DNA of 64,000 nt from Oscillospiraceae bacterium (GTDB lineage Bacteria; Bacillota; Clostridia; Oscillospirales; JAAYOS01), in the NCBI GenBank assembly GCA_031264245.1, contig JAISEG010000005.1, positions 248,001-312,000 on the forward strand, written 5' to 3'. A program made the position numbers and the translations under genes. Below the pieces are notes generated by a model. The model was given only the letters and a program-made list of their open reading frames with translations. It did not search any database and was not told where the DNA came from. Positions 1-7,738 of the stretch are shown piece by piece (the stretch's first letter is position 1; each line of letters starts with the position of its first letter).

Positions 1-407
1 GCGGCGGCGTCATTGCCCTCGCACATGCTTGTGGCAAGGTCAATTTCCTCATCGGGGTTCAGCAGGTTCACTTTACCGATTTCCTTGAGGTACATCCGGA
101 CAGGGTCGTCTATCTTGATGCCGTCGACAAGGCTTTCCGGCTCGACCAGCTCCTCCTCCGGGATCTCCTCTATCTGCTCCAAATCCTCCGGCGGGAGCTC
201 CTCGTCGAGCGGTTCTATATAGTCCTCCTCCACCGCTATATCGATGGCAAGGCTCTCAAGCGTGTCGTATATCCTGTCTATCTGGTCACTGTCCAGGGAG
301 AGCTCCTCTATAACCGAAAGAATATCCTTCGTCGAAAGCCTGCCCATTTTCTTTCCCTTTTCGATAAGCTCCTTTAAGAGATGCTCTTTATCTCCGGTCG
401 TGTTCAT
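1..407 (-). CDS. rpoD: RNA polymerase primary sigma factor RpoD (partial, N-terminal part)
   Basis: Housekeeping sigma-70 factor that directs core RNA polymerase to -35/-10 promoters. Only the first 135 codons are present; the gene runs off the left edge. An acidic, region-1.1-like N-terminus (Glu/Asp-rich around residues 59-90) is followed by DPVRMYLKEIG at residues 101-111, the start of conserved region 1.2, and then NPDEEIDLA. The ATG overlaps the dnaG stop codon (ATGA, 4 bp), so the two are translationally coupled in a dnaG-rpoD macromolecular synthesis operon. The family call is secure from region 1.2; the core domains 2-4 cannot be checked here. Confidence 0.95.
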   Translation of the reverse strand, partial: MNTTGDKEHLLKELIEKGKKMGRLSTKDILSVIEELSLDSDQIDRIYDTLESLAIDIAVEEDYIEPLDEELPPEDLEQIEEIPEEELVEPESLVDGIKIDDPVRMYLKEIGKVNLLNPDEEIDLATSMCEGNDAA

Positions 408-2140
408 CTTGTATCCTCCATACCCTTTTTTCTTTTTAGCTTTGCCAGCTCAAGCAGCTGTGTGTCGCCGCCCGCGTTTCGTTTTCCTGCCTCCCGCTTT
501 ATTGTGTCTATGTAGTCGCCAAGCGCCTTCCCGTCCGCCGCCGCCTCCTTCATAAGCACGCTTCCCAGGTGCTCCATCTCGCCCGGCTCAAGCAGCCCCC
601 CAAGCGCCGGCGCGGAAAGCCGCCCCTCCTCATACAGCTTTTGAGCCATGGCGAATATCTTTGCCAGCAGCTCGCTTGAAAAGTCCGCCGGACTGAGCTT
701 CCCGAACGCCTCGGGAGCAAAGCTGTCGTCGGTGAGTACCGTGAAAATTACCCCCTCCTCCGCAACCGCCGAGCGTATGTTGCCGTAACGGTGGCTTCTG
801 TCCTTCGGCTGCGCGTTTATGGCGGGTCTCAGGCTCTGCCTCACTTCCTTCTGCCTTTCATATCCGCGCTTCTTTTTCGCTTCAAGCTCAGCCGCGTCCT
901 CCACCAAACCGGCGGACACCCCGCCAAGCTCCGCCACCTTGCCCGCGTAGACCACTCGCTCTATCCTGCTGTCGATTTCACCAAGCAGCGCCGCCGCCGC
1001 CTTGAGGAAAAGCACACGCTGTTCCGAGTCGCTCAGGTTATATTTTTCACGTATCGCATTTAATTTGTATTCTATATGGCTGTCCGAGCGTTCAAGCCGC
1101 AGCTTAAGCGATTCGGAGCCGAATTTTTTTATATACTCGTCCGGGTCCTTCGCCCCCGGCAAATCGAGTATCCTGACCTGCAAGCCCGTTTTCTCCAAAA
1201 GCTTTATCGCCCTGTCCGCCGCGGTTCTTCCGGCGGCGTCCGAGTCGTAGGCGATGGTCACCGACCCCGCGTATTTGGAGATAAGGCGCGCCTGCGCCTC
1301 GGTAAGCGAGGTGCCGAGCGAAGCCACCGCGTTTGAAAAGCCCGCCTGATGCAGCGATATGACGTCCATATACCCCTCGGCGAGAATGATGCTCTCCTGC
1401 CTTGCTTTCCGTGCTATGTTCATGGCGAACAGATGCTTGCTCTTGTTGTAGACCGGGGTTTCGGGCGAGTTCATGTATTTGGGCTGGGAGCCATCCATAA
1501 CACGACCGCCAAAGCCGATAACATTCTCCCTCACATCTATTATTGGGAACATTATTCTCCCGCGGAATCTGTCAAATATTCCCCCCGACTTGTTTTTTAT
1601 CGCGAGTCCCCCGTCAAGAAAGTCGCTTTTTTCGTAGCCCTTTACCGCTTTGATAAGCCCGTCCCACTCGTCAGCGGCGTATCCCAGCCCGAACCGCTTC
1701 ACCGTGCGCTCGGTTATACCCCGTTCCTTCAAATACTGTCTCGCGGGACCGCCCCGCTCCCCCATGAGGCTTTCGTAGAAAAACCGCGCCGCTTCCTTGT
1801 TGAGACTCAATAAAGCGGCTCTTCTTTTCGAAGCGTCGGCGTCGCCGTCCTCAGGTACGCTCATCCCCGCTCTTGCCGCGAGGAAGCGCACAGCGTCGGG
1901 ATAGTCGAGGTTTTCCGCCTTCATTATAAAATTTATGACCCCTCCGCCGACCCCGCAGCCAAAGCAGTGATATATCTGCTTATCCGGCGCGACCGAAAAG
2001 GACGCGGTCTTTTCCGAGTGAAAGGGACATATTCCGAACAGGTTCGTCCCGCTCCGCTTCAACTGTACGTATTCCGAAACCACCTCTGTAATGTCCGAGC
2101 GTTCGACAAGCTCGTCCAAAAACGCCGCGGGAAAAGGCAT
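404..2140 (-). CDS. dnaG: DNA primase
   Basis: Makes the RNA primers for replication and works with the replicative helicase. From the ATG used here, the CHC2 zinc ribbon has ligands near C38, H41, C59 and C62 (CPFH...CFGCG). The RNAP-basic domain and a TOPRIM fold follow, with the acidic motifs EGYMD and AYDSDAAGR around residues 255-310. The C-terminal helicase-interaction part is weakly conserved. An upstream in-frame GTG at 2155 is possible, but AAGGTGGTG lies nine bases before the ATG, so that start is preferred. Overlaps rpoD by 4 bp. Full family length. Confidence 0.95.
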   Translation of the reverse strand: MPFPAAFLDELVERSDITEVVSEYVQLKRSGTNLFGICPFHSEKTASFSVAPDKQIYHCFGCGVGGGVINFIMKAENLDYPDAVRFLAARAGMSVPEDGDADASKRRAALLSLNKEAARFFYESLMGERGGPARQYLKERGITERTVKRFGLGYAADEWDGLIKAVKGYEKSDFLDGGLAIKNKSGGIFDRFRGRIMFPIIDVRENVIGFGGRVMDGSQPKYMNSPETPVYNKSKHLFAMNIARKARQESIILAEGYMDVISLHQAGFSNAVASLGTSLTEAQARLISKYAGSVTIAYDSDAAGRTAADRAIKLLEKTGLQVRILDLPGAKDPDEYIKKFGSESLKLRLERSDSHIEYKLNAIREKYNLSDSEQRVLFLKAAAALLGEIDSRIERVVYAGKVAELGGVSAGLVEDAAELEAKKKRGYERQKEVRQSLRPAINAQPKDRSHRYGNIRSAVAEEGVIFTVLTDDSFAPEAFGKLSPADFSSELLAKIFAMAQKLYEEGRLSAPALGGLLEPGEMEHLGSVLMKEAAADGKALGDYIDTIKREAGKRNAGGDTQLLELAKLKRKKGMEDTR

Positions 2141-2341
2141 CCTTCCCCTCACCACCTTCGCCGTAATATATTATTGATATTTCTGTCATATAATACTCAT
2201 TTTTACCCTGTTCTATTCATTTTCAGCAATTCCCCGGCGAATACGGGCAGGCTTCGCCCGTTTTCCCTCTTTTTCGCCGTCCCCATATGAAAAAAGCCGT
2301 GTTTTCTCCCCGTATCACAACTTTATGACTAACTTAATAAG

Positions 2342-3349
2342 TTATATCAGCGTCCGCTGCTCCCACCCCAGGGGGATGAAAATTTCGCTGAACTGCCTGA
2401 CCGCGAACTTGTCGGTCATCCCTGCAATGTAATCGCAGGCGGCGCGCCCGGTCCCGTCCTCCTCCGCAAGCCTGAGATACTCCGGCGGCAGCAGCTCGGG
2501 ACGCTTTACGTACTGACCATACAGCTCGGTCAGCATCACCTTTGCCTTGGATTCCTCGCTTTTTGCCAGCGGATTTGAGTACACCCTGCCGAACATAAAA
2601 CTCCGCAGCTCCAGCATAGCCCCGCCGACCTCCTCCGACATGGATATCTCCTCCGCGCTGTTTTCTATAACGTCGCGCACCATCGTGTTTATGCGCTCGC
2701 TGTAGCCGTCCCCCAGCACAGCCGAAAGCCGCTGCGGTATCTCCTCCGCTCCCAGCACCCCGGCGCGCACGGCGTCGTCGATGTCGTGATTTATATACGC
2801 TATCTTGTCCGCAAACGGCAATATCCTGCCCTCGAGCGTCCCCGCCGCTTTCTTTCCCGTGTGGCACGCGATCCCGTCTATGACCTCGGCGCACAGATTC
2901 AGCCCCCTGCCGTCACGCTCCAGCTTCTCCACCACGCGCACCCCCTGCCCGTTGTGGGTGAAGCCCCCCGGTACGATGCCGTTAAGCGTAAACTCTCCCG
3001 CGTGACCGAAGGGTGTGTGACCCAGGTCGTGACCCAGAGCGATCGCCTCCGCAAGGTCCTCGTTCAGCCTCAGCGCCCTTGCGATGGTCCGCGCGATACG
3101 GTTCACCTCCAGCACATGGGTAAGCCGTGTGCGGTAGTGGTCGCCCTCCGGACTGAGGAAAACCTGTGTCTTGTGCTTGAGCCTGCGAAAGGCCTTGCTG
3201 TGTATTATCCTGTCGATGTCCTGCTGAAAGCAGGTTCTCACCTCGCACACCTCGTCAGGACGCCGCCTTCCCTTCGAGTTTTCCGACAAAAGCGCGTTCT
3301 TCGAAAGCATCTGACGTTCGTTTGCCTCATAGCGTTCCCTTATAACCAT
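2342..3349 (-). CDS. dgt: dGTPase-like HD triphosphohydrolase
   Basis: Member of the Dgt/YwfO-type HD family, which removes triphosphate from deoxynucleotides. The 335-residue protein has the N-terminal SKAFRRLKHKTQVF motif, then HVLEVNRIA and GHDLGHTPFGHAGE carrying the HD metal ligands, and a later DKIAYINHDIDD motif. It lies upstream of dnaG-rpoD on the same strand, as is common in Clostridia; about 200 bp separate it from primase. The exact nucleotide substrate and any oligomeric allostery cannot be read from the sequence, so the symbol is by family. Confidence 0.9.
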   Translation of the reverse strand: MVIRERYEANERQMLSKNALLSENSKGRRRPDEVCEVRTCFQQDIDRIIHSKAFRRLKHKTQVFLSPEGDHYRTRLTHVLEVNRIARTIARALRLNEDLAEAIALGHDLGHTPFGHAGEFTLNGIVPGGFTHNGQGVRVVEKLERDGRGLNLCAEVIDGIACHTGKKAAGTLEGRILPFADKIAYINHDIDDAVRAGVLGAEEIPQRLSAVLGDGYSERINTMVRDVIENSAEEISMSEEVGGAMLELRSFMFGRVYSNPLAKSEESKAKVMLTELYGQYVKRPELLPPEYLRLAEEDGTGRAACDYIAGMTDKFAVRQFSEIFIPLGWEQRTLI

Positions 3350-3422
3350 AAAAACCGCCGTTTCAAATAATTAATAATGCGTCTATATATAACATACGCC
3401 GCGAAGCCCTGATTCACTCTTT

Positions 3423-4046
3423 TTATTTGATTTTAACCGGAATTAATTTTTCACCGTCTATCCTCGGGCTTACGCCCCCCGCCGACATTTCGACGATCCG
3501 CGCGATAAAGCCGTCCGTCCGCTCCTTAAGCATACCTATCCTCACGTCTATCTCCGCCTGGTAAACCGCCTCCTCTATTTCCCCTCCGGATTCTTCGGCG
3601 GCAAGCTTTATCCTCTCAAACAGATGGTATCCGGCGGTGAGGGTGAGGGTGCAAAACGGCTTCAGCTCCGCCGTACCCGCGCTGTCCAGCGCTATTTTCG
3701 CCCCCTTCGCGTACGCGCGGGTAAGCCCACCCGCCCCCAGCTGTATTCCTCCGTACCAGCGTGTGACCGTGCAGACAAAGTCGTCTATCCCCTCCCGCCG
3801 GAACACCTCGAGTATCGGCATACCCGCCGTGCCGCCCGGCTCTCCGTCGTCGCTGAAGCGTATGACATTTTCGCCTTTTACCGAGTACGCGTACGCGTGA
3901 TGGGTGGCCGTCTTCTCCTTCTTCACCAGTTCGATATGCCCAAGCGCTTCCCTTTCGCTTCCGCAGTACCACACCCTGCCCATAAACCGGGACTTTTTCT
4001 CGGTAAATTCATCCATACCAAAGCCGTACGGCACCAAATAGCTCAC
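3423..4046 (-). CDS. YigZ/IMPACT family protein
   Basis: A 207-residue YigZ/YvyE-type protein. The N-terminal IMPACT domain shows KKSRFMGRVW, then THHAYAYS, FSDDGEPGGTAGMPIL and RWYGGIQLGAGGLTRAY, the family hallmarks. A C-terminal DUF1949 domain follows from about residue 135. Eukaryotic IMPACT regulates translation through GCN2; the bacterial role is not settled. It starts just downstream of hflX with a 12-bp gap, so the two are probably cotranscribed. Confidence 0.92.
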   Translation of the reverse strand: MSYLVPYGFGMDEFTEKKSRFMGRVWYCGSEREALGHIELVKKEKTATHHAYAYSVKGENVIRFSDDGEPGGTAGMPILEVFRREGIDDFVCTVTRWYGGIQLGAGGLTRAYAKGAKIALDSAGTAELKPFCTLTLTAGYHLFERIKLAAEESGGEIEEAVYQAEIDVRIGMLKERTDGFIARIVEMSAGGVSPRIDGEKLIPVKIK

Positions 4047-4058
4047 TTTTTTCTCCTC

Positions 4059-5324
4059 TCAAACCTCCTCCGCCCTTATCCCGCTTTCCCTGAGCCGTCC
4101 CTCCACCTTCTCGTCGCACACCGCAATCACCTCGATAAGCTCGCCGTATTCGGCGCTCTCCACCCTCGCCTCGGTGTGCAGCGTATCCACAAAGCCGCCC
4201 TTTTCGTAGGGAATAAATATCTTAAGCCTCTTTTCCGGCTTTTTAACAAGCTTCAATACCTCCTGCAAAAGCTTATCCGCATTTTTCCCTGTCTTTGCCG
4301 ATATAAGCACGTCGCCGCTTCGAAGAAACGGCAGATCGTCTATGAGGTCCGACTTGTTGTACGCCCTGATTCTCGGAGTGCCGCCCGCCTCAAGCTCGTC
4401 GATTATGCTCTCAACAACGCTGATATGCTTGTGCCACTCGGGATTGGACGCGTCGATCACATGGATAATGACGTCCGCGTACTTTACCTCCTCAAGCGTC
4501 GCCTTAAACGCTTCCACAAGCTTGTGCGGCAGCTTGCGGATAAAGCCGACCGTATCCGAAAACAGCACCGATATGTCGTTTTCAATGTCCAGCTTCCTCA
4601 CCGTCGGGTCCAGCGTATCGAAAAGCCTGTCGGCCGCGTGTATCCCCGCGCCGGTGAGGGTGTTCAGCAGGGTGGACTTCCCCGCGTTTGTGTAGCCCAC
4701 TATCGCCGCGGTGGGTATTTCGGATTTTATCCTCCGCTCACGCTGCACCCCCCGCACCTTTCTTATCTTTTCAAACTCCTCGGTGAGCCGCTCGATCCTT
4801 CGCCTTATGTGCCTGCGGTCGGTCTCCAGCTTGGATTCGCCGGGTCCCCTTGTCCCGATTCCTCCCCCAAGCCTCGACATCGACTTTCCCATTCCGGAGA
4901 GCTTGGACAGCACATACCGGTACTGGGCAAGCTCAACCTGGAGCCGCCCCTCGCTTGTCTGCGCCCTGTTCGCGAAAATATCAAGTATCAGCGCGTTTCT
5001 GTCGATAACCGGAAGCTCCAGTATTTTTTCCAGGTTTCTTATCTGGGAGGGGGACAGCTCATTGTCGAATATCACAATATCCGCGCCGTTATCTGTGCAA
5101 AGCTGCTTTACCTCCTCCGCTTTTCCCTCCCCGATAAAGCTGCCCGGGTCAGGCTTGTCCCTCTTCTGCAATACCTTGGCTATACATTCGCCGCCTGCGG
5201 TTTCCACCAGCTCTTCGAGCTCGTCAAGCGTATCCCAGTCCGAGTCGTCCTCACCCAGTATCGGCGAATTTAGCCCGACAAGCGCCGCGCGCTCATGCAC
5301 TTGCTTCTTTTCAAGATCATCCAT
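4059..5324 (-). CDS. hflX: Ribosome-splitting GTPase HflX
   Basis: GTPase that binds the large ribosomal subunit and rescues or splits stalled or heat-damaged ribosomes. The 421-residue protein has the HflX N-terminal domain (GEGKAEEV, DNELSPSQIRNLE), the glycine-rich GGGIGTRGPGESKLE linker, and a G domain with G1 GYTNAGKST (near 205-213), G3 DTVGFI and G4 NKSD. A typical clostridial length. It is transcribed divergently from the MarR-ABC exporter operon across a short AT-rich region. Confidence 0.95.
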   Translation of the reverse strand: MDDLEKKQVHERAALVGLNSPILGEDDSDWDTLDELEELVETAGGECIAKVLQKRDKPDPGSFIGEGKAEEVKQLCTDNGADIVIFDNELSPSQIRNLEKILELPVIDRNALILDIFANRAQTSEGRLQVELAQYRYVLSKLSGMGKSMSRLGGGIGTRGPGESKLETDRRHIRRRIERLTEEFEKIRKVRGVQRERRIKSEIPTAAIVGYTNAGKSTLLNTLTGAGIHAADRLFDTLDPTVRKLDIENDISVLFSDTVGFIRKLPHKLVEAFKATLEEVKYADVIIHVIDASNPEWHKHISVVESIIDELEAGGTPRIRAYNKSDLIDDLPFLRSGDVLISAKTGKNADKLLQEVLKLVKKPEKRLKIFIPYEKGGFVDTLHTEARVESAEYGELIEVIAVCDEKVEGRLRESGIRAEEV

Positions 5325-5393
5325 AAATAATTTCCCCTTTCATAACAGGCGTAATATGGCGTGTTTCCGCAGCTGCTGTCTTTATTGTGGTCA

Positions 5394-5409
5394 ATTAAAT
5401 TAATTTAAT
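5394..5409. promoter_or_regulatory. 16-bp perfect AT palindrome, possible operator
   Basis: ATTAAATTAATTTAAT is an exact palindrome 12 bp upstream of the -35 box of the MarR gene and in the hflX-marR divergent region. MarR dimers typically bind such 16-20 bp palindromes at their own promoters. The operator role is inferred from position and symmetry. Confidence 0.4.
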
Positions 5410-5420
5410 AAAATTATGTG

Positions 5421-5449
5421 TTGACAAACGCGGCGGAGTCGATTATACT
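5421..5449 (+). promoter_or_regulatory. Sigma-A promoter of the marR-ABC exporter operon
   Basis: TTGACA and TATACT separated by exactly 17 bp. It lies about 65 bp upstream of the MarR GTG start and is the only strong promoter match between hflX and marR. Confidence 0.8.
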
Positions 5450-5480
5450 TAGGTAGCCTAATTAATTGATTGCCAACCTA
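5450..5480. promoter_or_regulatory. Imperfect inverted repeat just after the -10, candidate MarR operator
   Basis: TAGGT and ACCTA ends enclose an AT-rich core with the half-site pair AATTAATT/AATTGATT. It covers the expected transcription start, an ideal place for autorepression. Binding is inferred. Confidence 0.4.
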
Positions 5481-5514
5481 TCTTTTCGTAAACTATGCAG
5501 AGGAGGAATACATC

Positions 5515-6000
5515 GTGAACCATCCGTTCCATGGCGACAACAGCCTGCCGTCGCGGTTTATGGGCAGTTTTTTCCGTTTTGGACACATACCTTGGTACCT
5601 GATTAACCCGACCGAGCTGTCCCATTCGGAAATGGGTATCCTGCTGACAATACATCATTCCGAGCATCACGGTCAGCCGCTTCGCATTTCCGACCTCAGC
5701 AAATTTTTCCATGTATCCTCTCCCACAATGACCCAGCACATAAACGGTCTTGAGGCGCGGGGCTACGTGAAAAAAACTCAGGTAACCGAAGATAAGCGGG
5801 CAATAAACCTCGCCCTCACCGAAAAGGGGCAGGCGGTTCTCGACTGCCATCACTCGTACATGAAGCAAAAATTTTCCGAGCTTTCCGAGCTTTTGGGCGA
5901 GCGGGACACGGAGCTTTTTATCTCGATAATCGAAAAGAGCAACGAATTCTTCAAGCAAAAACAAAATGAAAACGGCGAAAACTTCCTTGACAGGAGATGA
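5515..6000 (+). CDS. MarR family transcriptional regulator
   Basis: A 161-residue winged-helix regulator. The central part shows SHSEMGILLTIH, then the recognition helix region SSPTMTQHINGLEARGYV and the wing TEDKRAINLALTEKG, followed by a dimerisation helix. The GTG start is chosen because AGGAGG lies eight bases upstream; a longer reading from 5470 would run through the operator region without a ribosome binding site. It is first in an operon with two ABC half-transporters, so it probably represses the exporter until a ligand binds. The ligand is unknown. Confidence 0.9.
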   Translation: MNHPFHGDNSLPSRFMGSFFRFGHIPWYLINPTELSHSEMGILLTIHHSEHHGQPLRISDLSKFFHVSSPTMTQHINGLEARGYVKKTQVTEDKRAINLALTEKGQAVLDCHHSYMKQKFSELSELLGERDTELFISIIEKSNEFFKQKQNENGENFLDRR

Positions 6001-6007
6001 CAGAAAC

Positions 6008-7738
6008 TTGAAAAGAATACTTCAAATTTTGAAGCCCTACCGCGGCGCAATACTTATAACCATTATTTTCCTGTTCCTTTCCACCATGTGCAACCTCATG
6101 CTGCCAAATCTGATGGCGGACATCGTAAACGAGGGACTGGTCAGCGGTCAAACCGGCTTTATACTCCAGGTAGGCGGGTACATGCTGCTGCTTTCCATCC
6201 TGGATATGGGGTTCTCCATAGCGTCAAACTTCTTCTCCTCCAAAGCCGCGATGGGCTTCGGACGCGACCTTCGTTCCATAATATTCAAGAAAATCACCGG
6301 CTACTCACTAAACGAAGTCGATAAGATCGGCGCCGCCTCCCTCATAACAAGGAACACCAACGACACAAACCAGATACAAATGCTCATAATGATAGGGCTT
6401 CGCATGATGGTAAGCATCCCCCTAAACATGGTGGGTGGAATTATAATGGCGGTTTCCAAGGACCCCCGCCTCTCCCTTATCATTGTCGCGGTAATGCCGG
6501 TTCTGGCTCTGGTCATAGTGATAAACATCAAATGGACCACCCCGCTGTTCAAGAAAATGCAGACCGGACTTGACAAGCTGAACATGGTGGTCAGGGAAGG
6601 TCTTTCCGGTATGCGGGTAATCAGGGCGTTTAACCGCACCGAGCATGAGAAAATCAGGTTTGAAAACGCAAACCGCGACCTGACCCAAACCTCGCTGACA
6701 GCCATGCGCCGCATGACCCTCATGATGCCGCTTACCATGACCTGCATGAACATAGCCACAATAGCCATACTTGTATTCGGAGCGTTCAGGGTCGACTCGG
6801 GAAGTATGCTCCCCGGCGACCTGATGGCCTTCATCCAGTATGTCACAATGGTGCTCATGACCCTTATGATGGCGACCTTCATGCTAAACATGATACCACG
6901 CGCGGTCGTATCCTTCAAGCGTATTTCAGAGGTTCTGGAAATTGACCCGGAGGTCAAGGACCCTCAGTCCCCGACCCTCCCCGATCCGGGCAAGCGCGGA
7001 TACGTCAAATTTGACAATGTCACCTTCACCTATCCGGGGGCGGAGGAGCCGATCCTCACCGAGATATCCTTCGAGGCAAGACCCGGCGAAACCGTAGCCA
7101 TCATCGGCAGCACCGGGTCGGGAAAATCGACCCTCATCAACCTGATACCCCGGTTTTATGACATCCAAAAGGGCCGCATCCTGATCGATGATGTGGACAT
7201 TCGCGACATGGAGCAGCTGGCGCTCAGGGAGAAAATCGGATTTATACCGCAGAAGGCTCTGCTTTTCACCGGCACTATAACCGAAAACATCCTGTACGGA
7301 AAGCCGGACGCCACCGATGAGGAAATTTACCGGGCGGCGGATATCGCCCAGGCCTCCGGATTTATAAACGAAATGGAAAGCGGATACGATTCGCTGCTGT
7401 CCCAGGACGCGACAAACGTCTCCGGCGGTCAGAAGCAGCGTATTTCGATAGCGCGGGCTGTCATACGAAACCCCGAAATATATATATTTGACGACAGCTT
7501 CTCCGCTCTCGACTTCAAAACCGACGCGAATTTGAGAAAAGCGCTGAAGCCTGTGACAAAGAATTCAACCGTAATCATCGTCGCCCAGCGGGTAAGCACA
7601 GTTATGAACGCGGACAGGATAATCGTCCTTGACGAGGGGCGTATGGTGGGACTGGGAACACATTCCCAGCTTATGAACTCCTGCTCGGTCTACAATGAAA
7701 TCGTTTCGTCACAGTTGAGTGAGGAGGAGTTGGCATAA
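6008..7738 (+). CDS. ABC exporter half-transporter, degenerate ATPase subunit (BmrC/LmrC-like)
   Basis: Fused six-helix membrane domain (about residues 15-310) and nucleotide-binding domain. The NBD has Walker A GSTGSGKST, signature VSGGQKQR and Walker B IYIFDD. Two catalytic positions are non-canonical: the glutamate after Walker B is Asp (FDDSFSALD) and the H-loop His is Gln (VAQRVS). This is the pattern of the inactive-site subunit in heterodimeric exporters such as BmrCD or TM287/288. The TTG start is preferred because AGGAG lies 11 bases upstream; an ATG at 5966 inside marR has no ribosome binding site. The next gene is the partner. Confidence 0.9.
   Translation: MKRILQILKPYRGAILITIIFLFLSTMCNLMLPNLMADIVNEGLVSGQTGFILQVGGYMLLLSILDMGFSIASNFFSSKAAMGFGRDLRSIIFKKITGYSLNEVDKIGAASLITRNTNDTNQIQMLIMIGLRMMVSIPLNMVGGIIMAVSKDPRLSLIIVAVMPVLALVIVINIKWTTPLFKKMQTGLDKLNMVVREGLSGMRVIRAFNRTEHEKIRFENANRDLTQTSLTAMRRMTLMMPLTMTCMNIATIAILVFGAFRVDSGSMLPGDLMAFIQYVTMVLMTLMMATFMLNMIPRAVVSFKRISEVLEIDPEVKDPQSPTLPDPGKRGYVKFDNVTFTYPGAEEPILTEISFEARPGETVAIIGSTGSGKSTLINLIPRFYDIQKGRILIDDVDIRDMEQLALREKIGFIPQKALLFTGTITENILYGKPDATDEEIYRAADIAQASGFINEMESGYDSLLSQDATNVSGGQKQRISIARAVIRNPEIYIFDDSFSALDFKTDANLRKALKPVTKNSTVIIVAQRVSTVMNADRIIVLDEGRMVGLGTHSQLMNSCSVYNEIVSSQLSEEELA

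Noticed and set aside
2239-2262. Hairpin ACGGGC/GCCCGT between dgt and dnaG as a terminator
   Set aside because: The T-rich tract lies on the plus strand, away from the direction of the flanking minus-strand genes, and the stem is only six pairs.
3624-5273. 549-codon plus-strand open frame
   Set aside because: It is antisense to yigZ and hflX, both with full family motifs, and its translation is basic and low-complexity with no ribosome binding site.
5470-5514. Longer MarR start
   Set aside because: It would place coding sequence across the operator-like repeat and has no ribosome binding site; AGGAGG favours the GTG at 5515.
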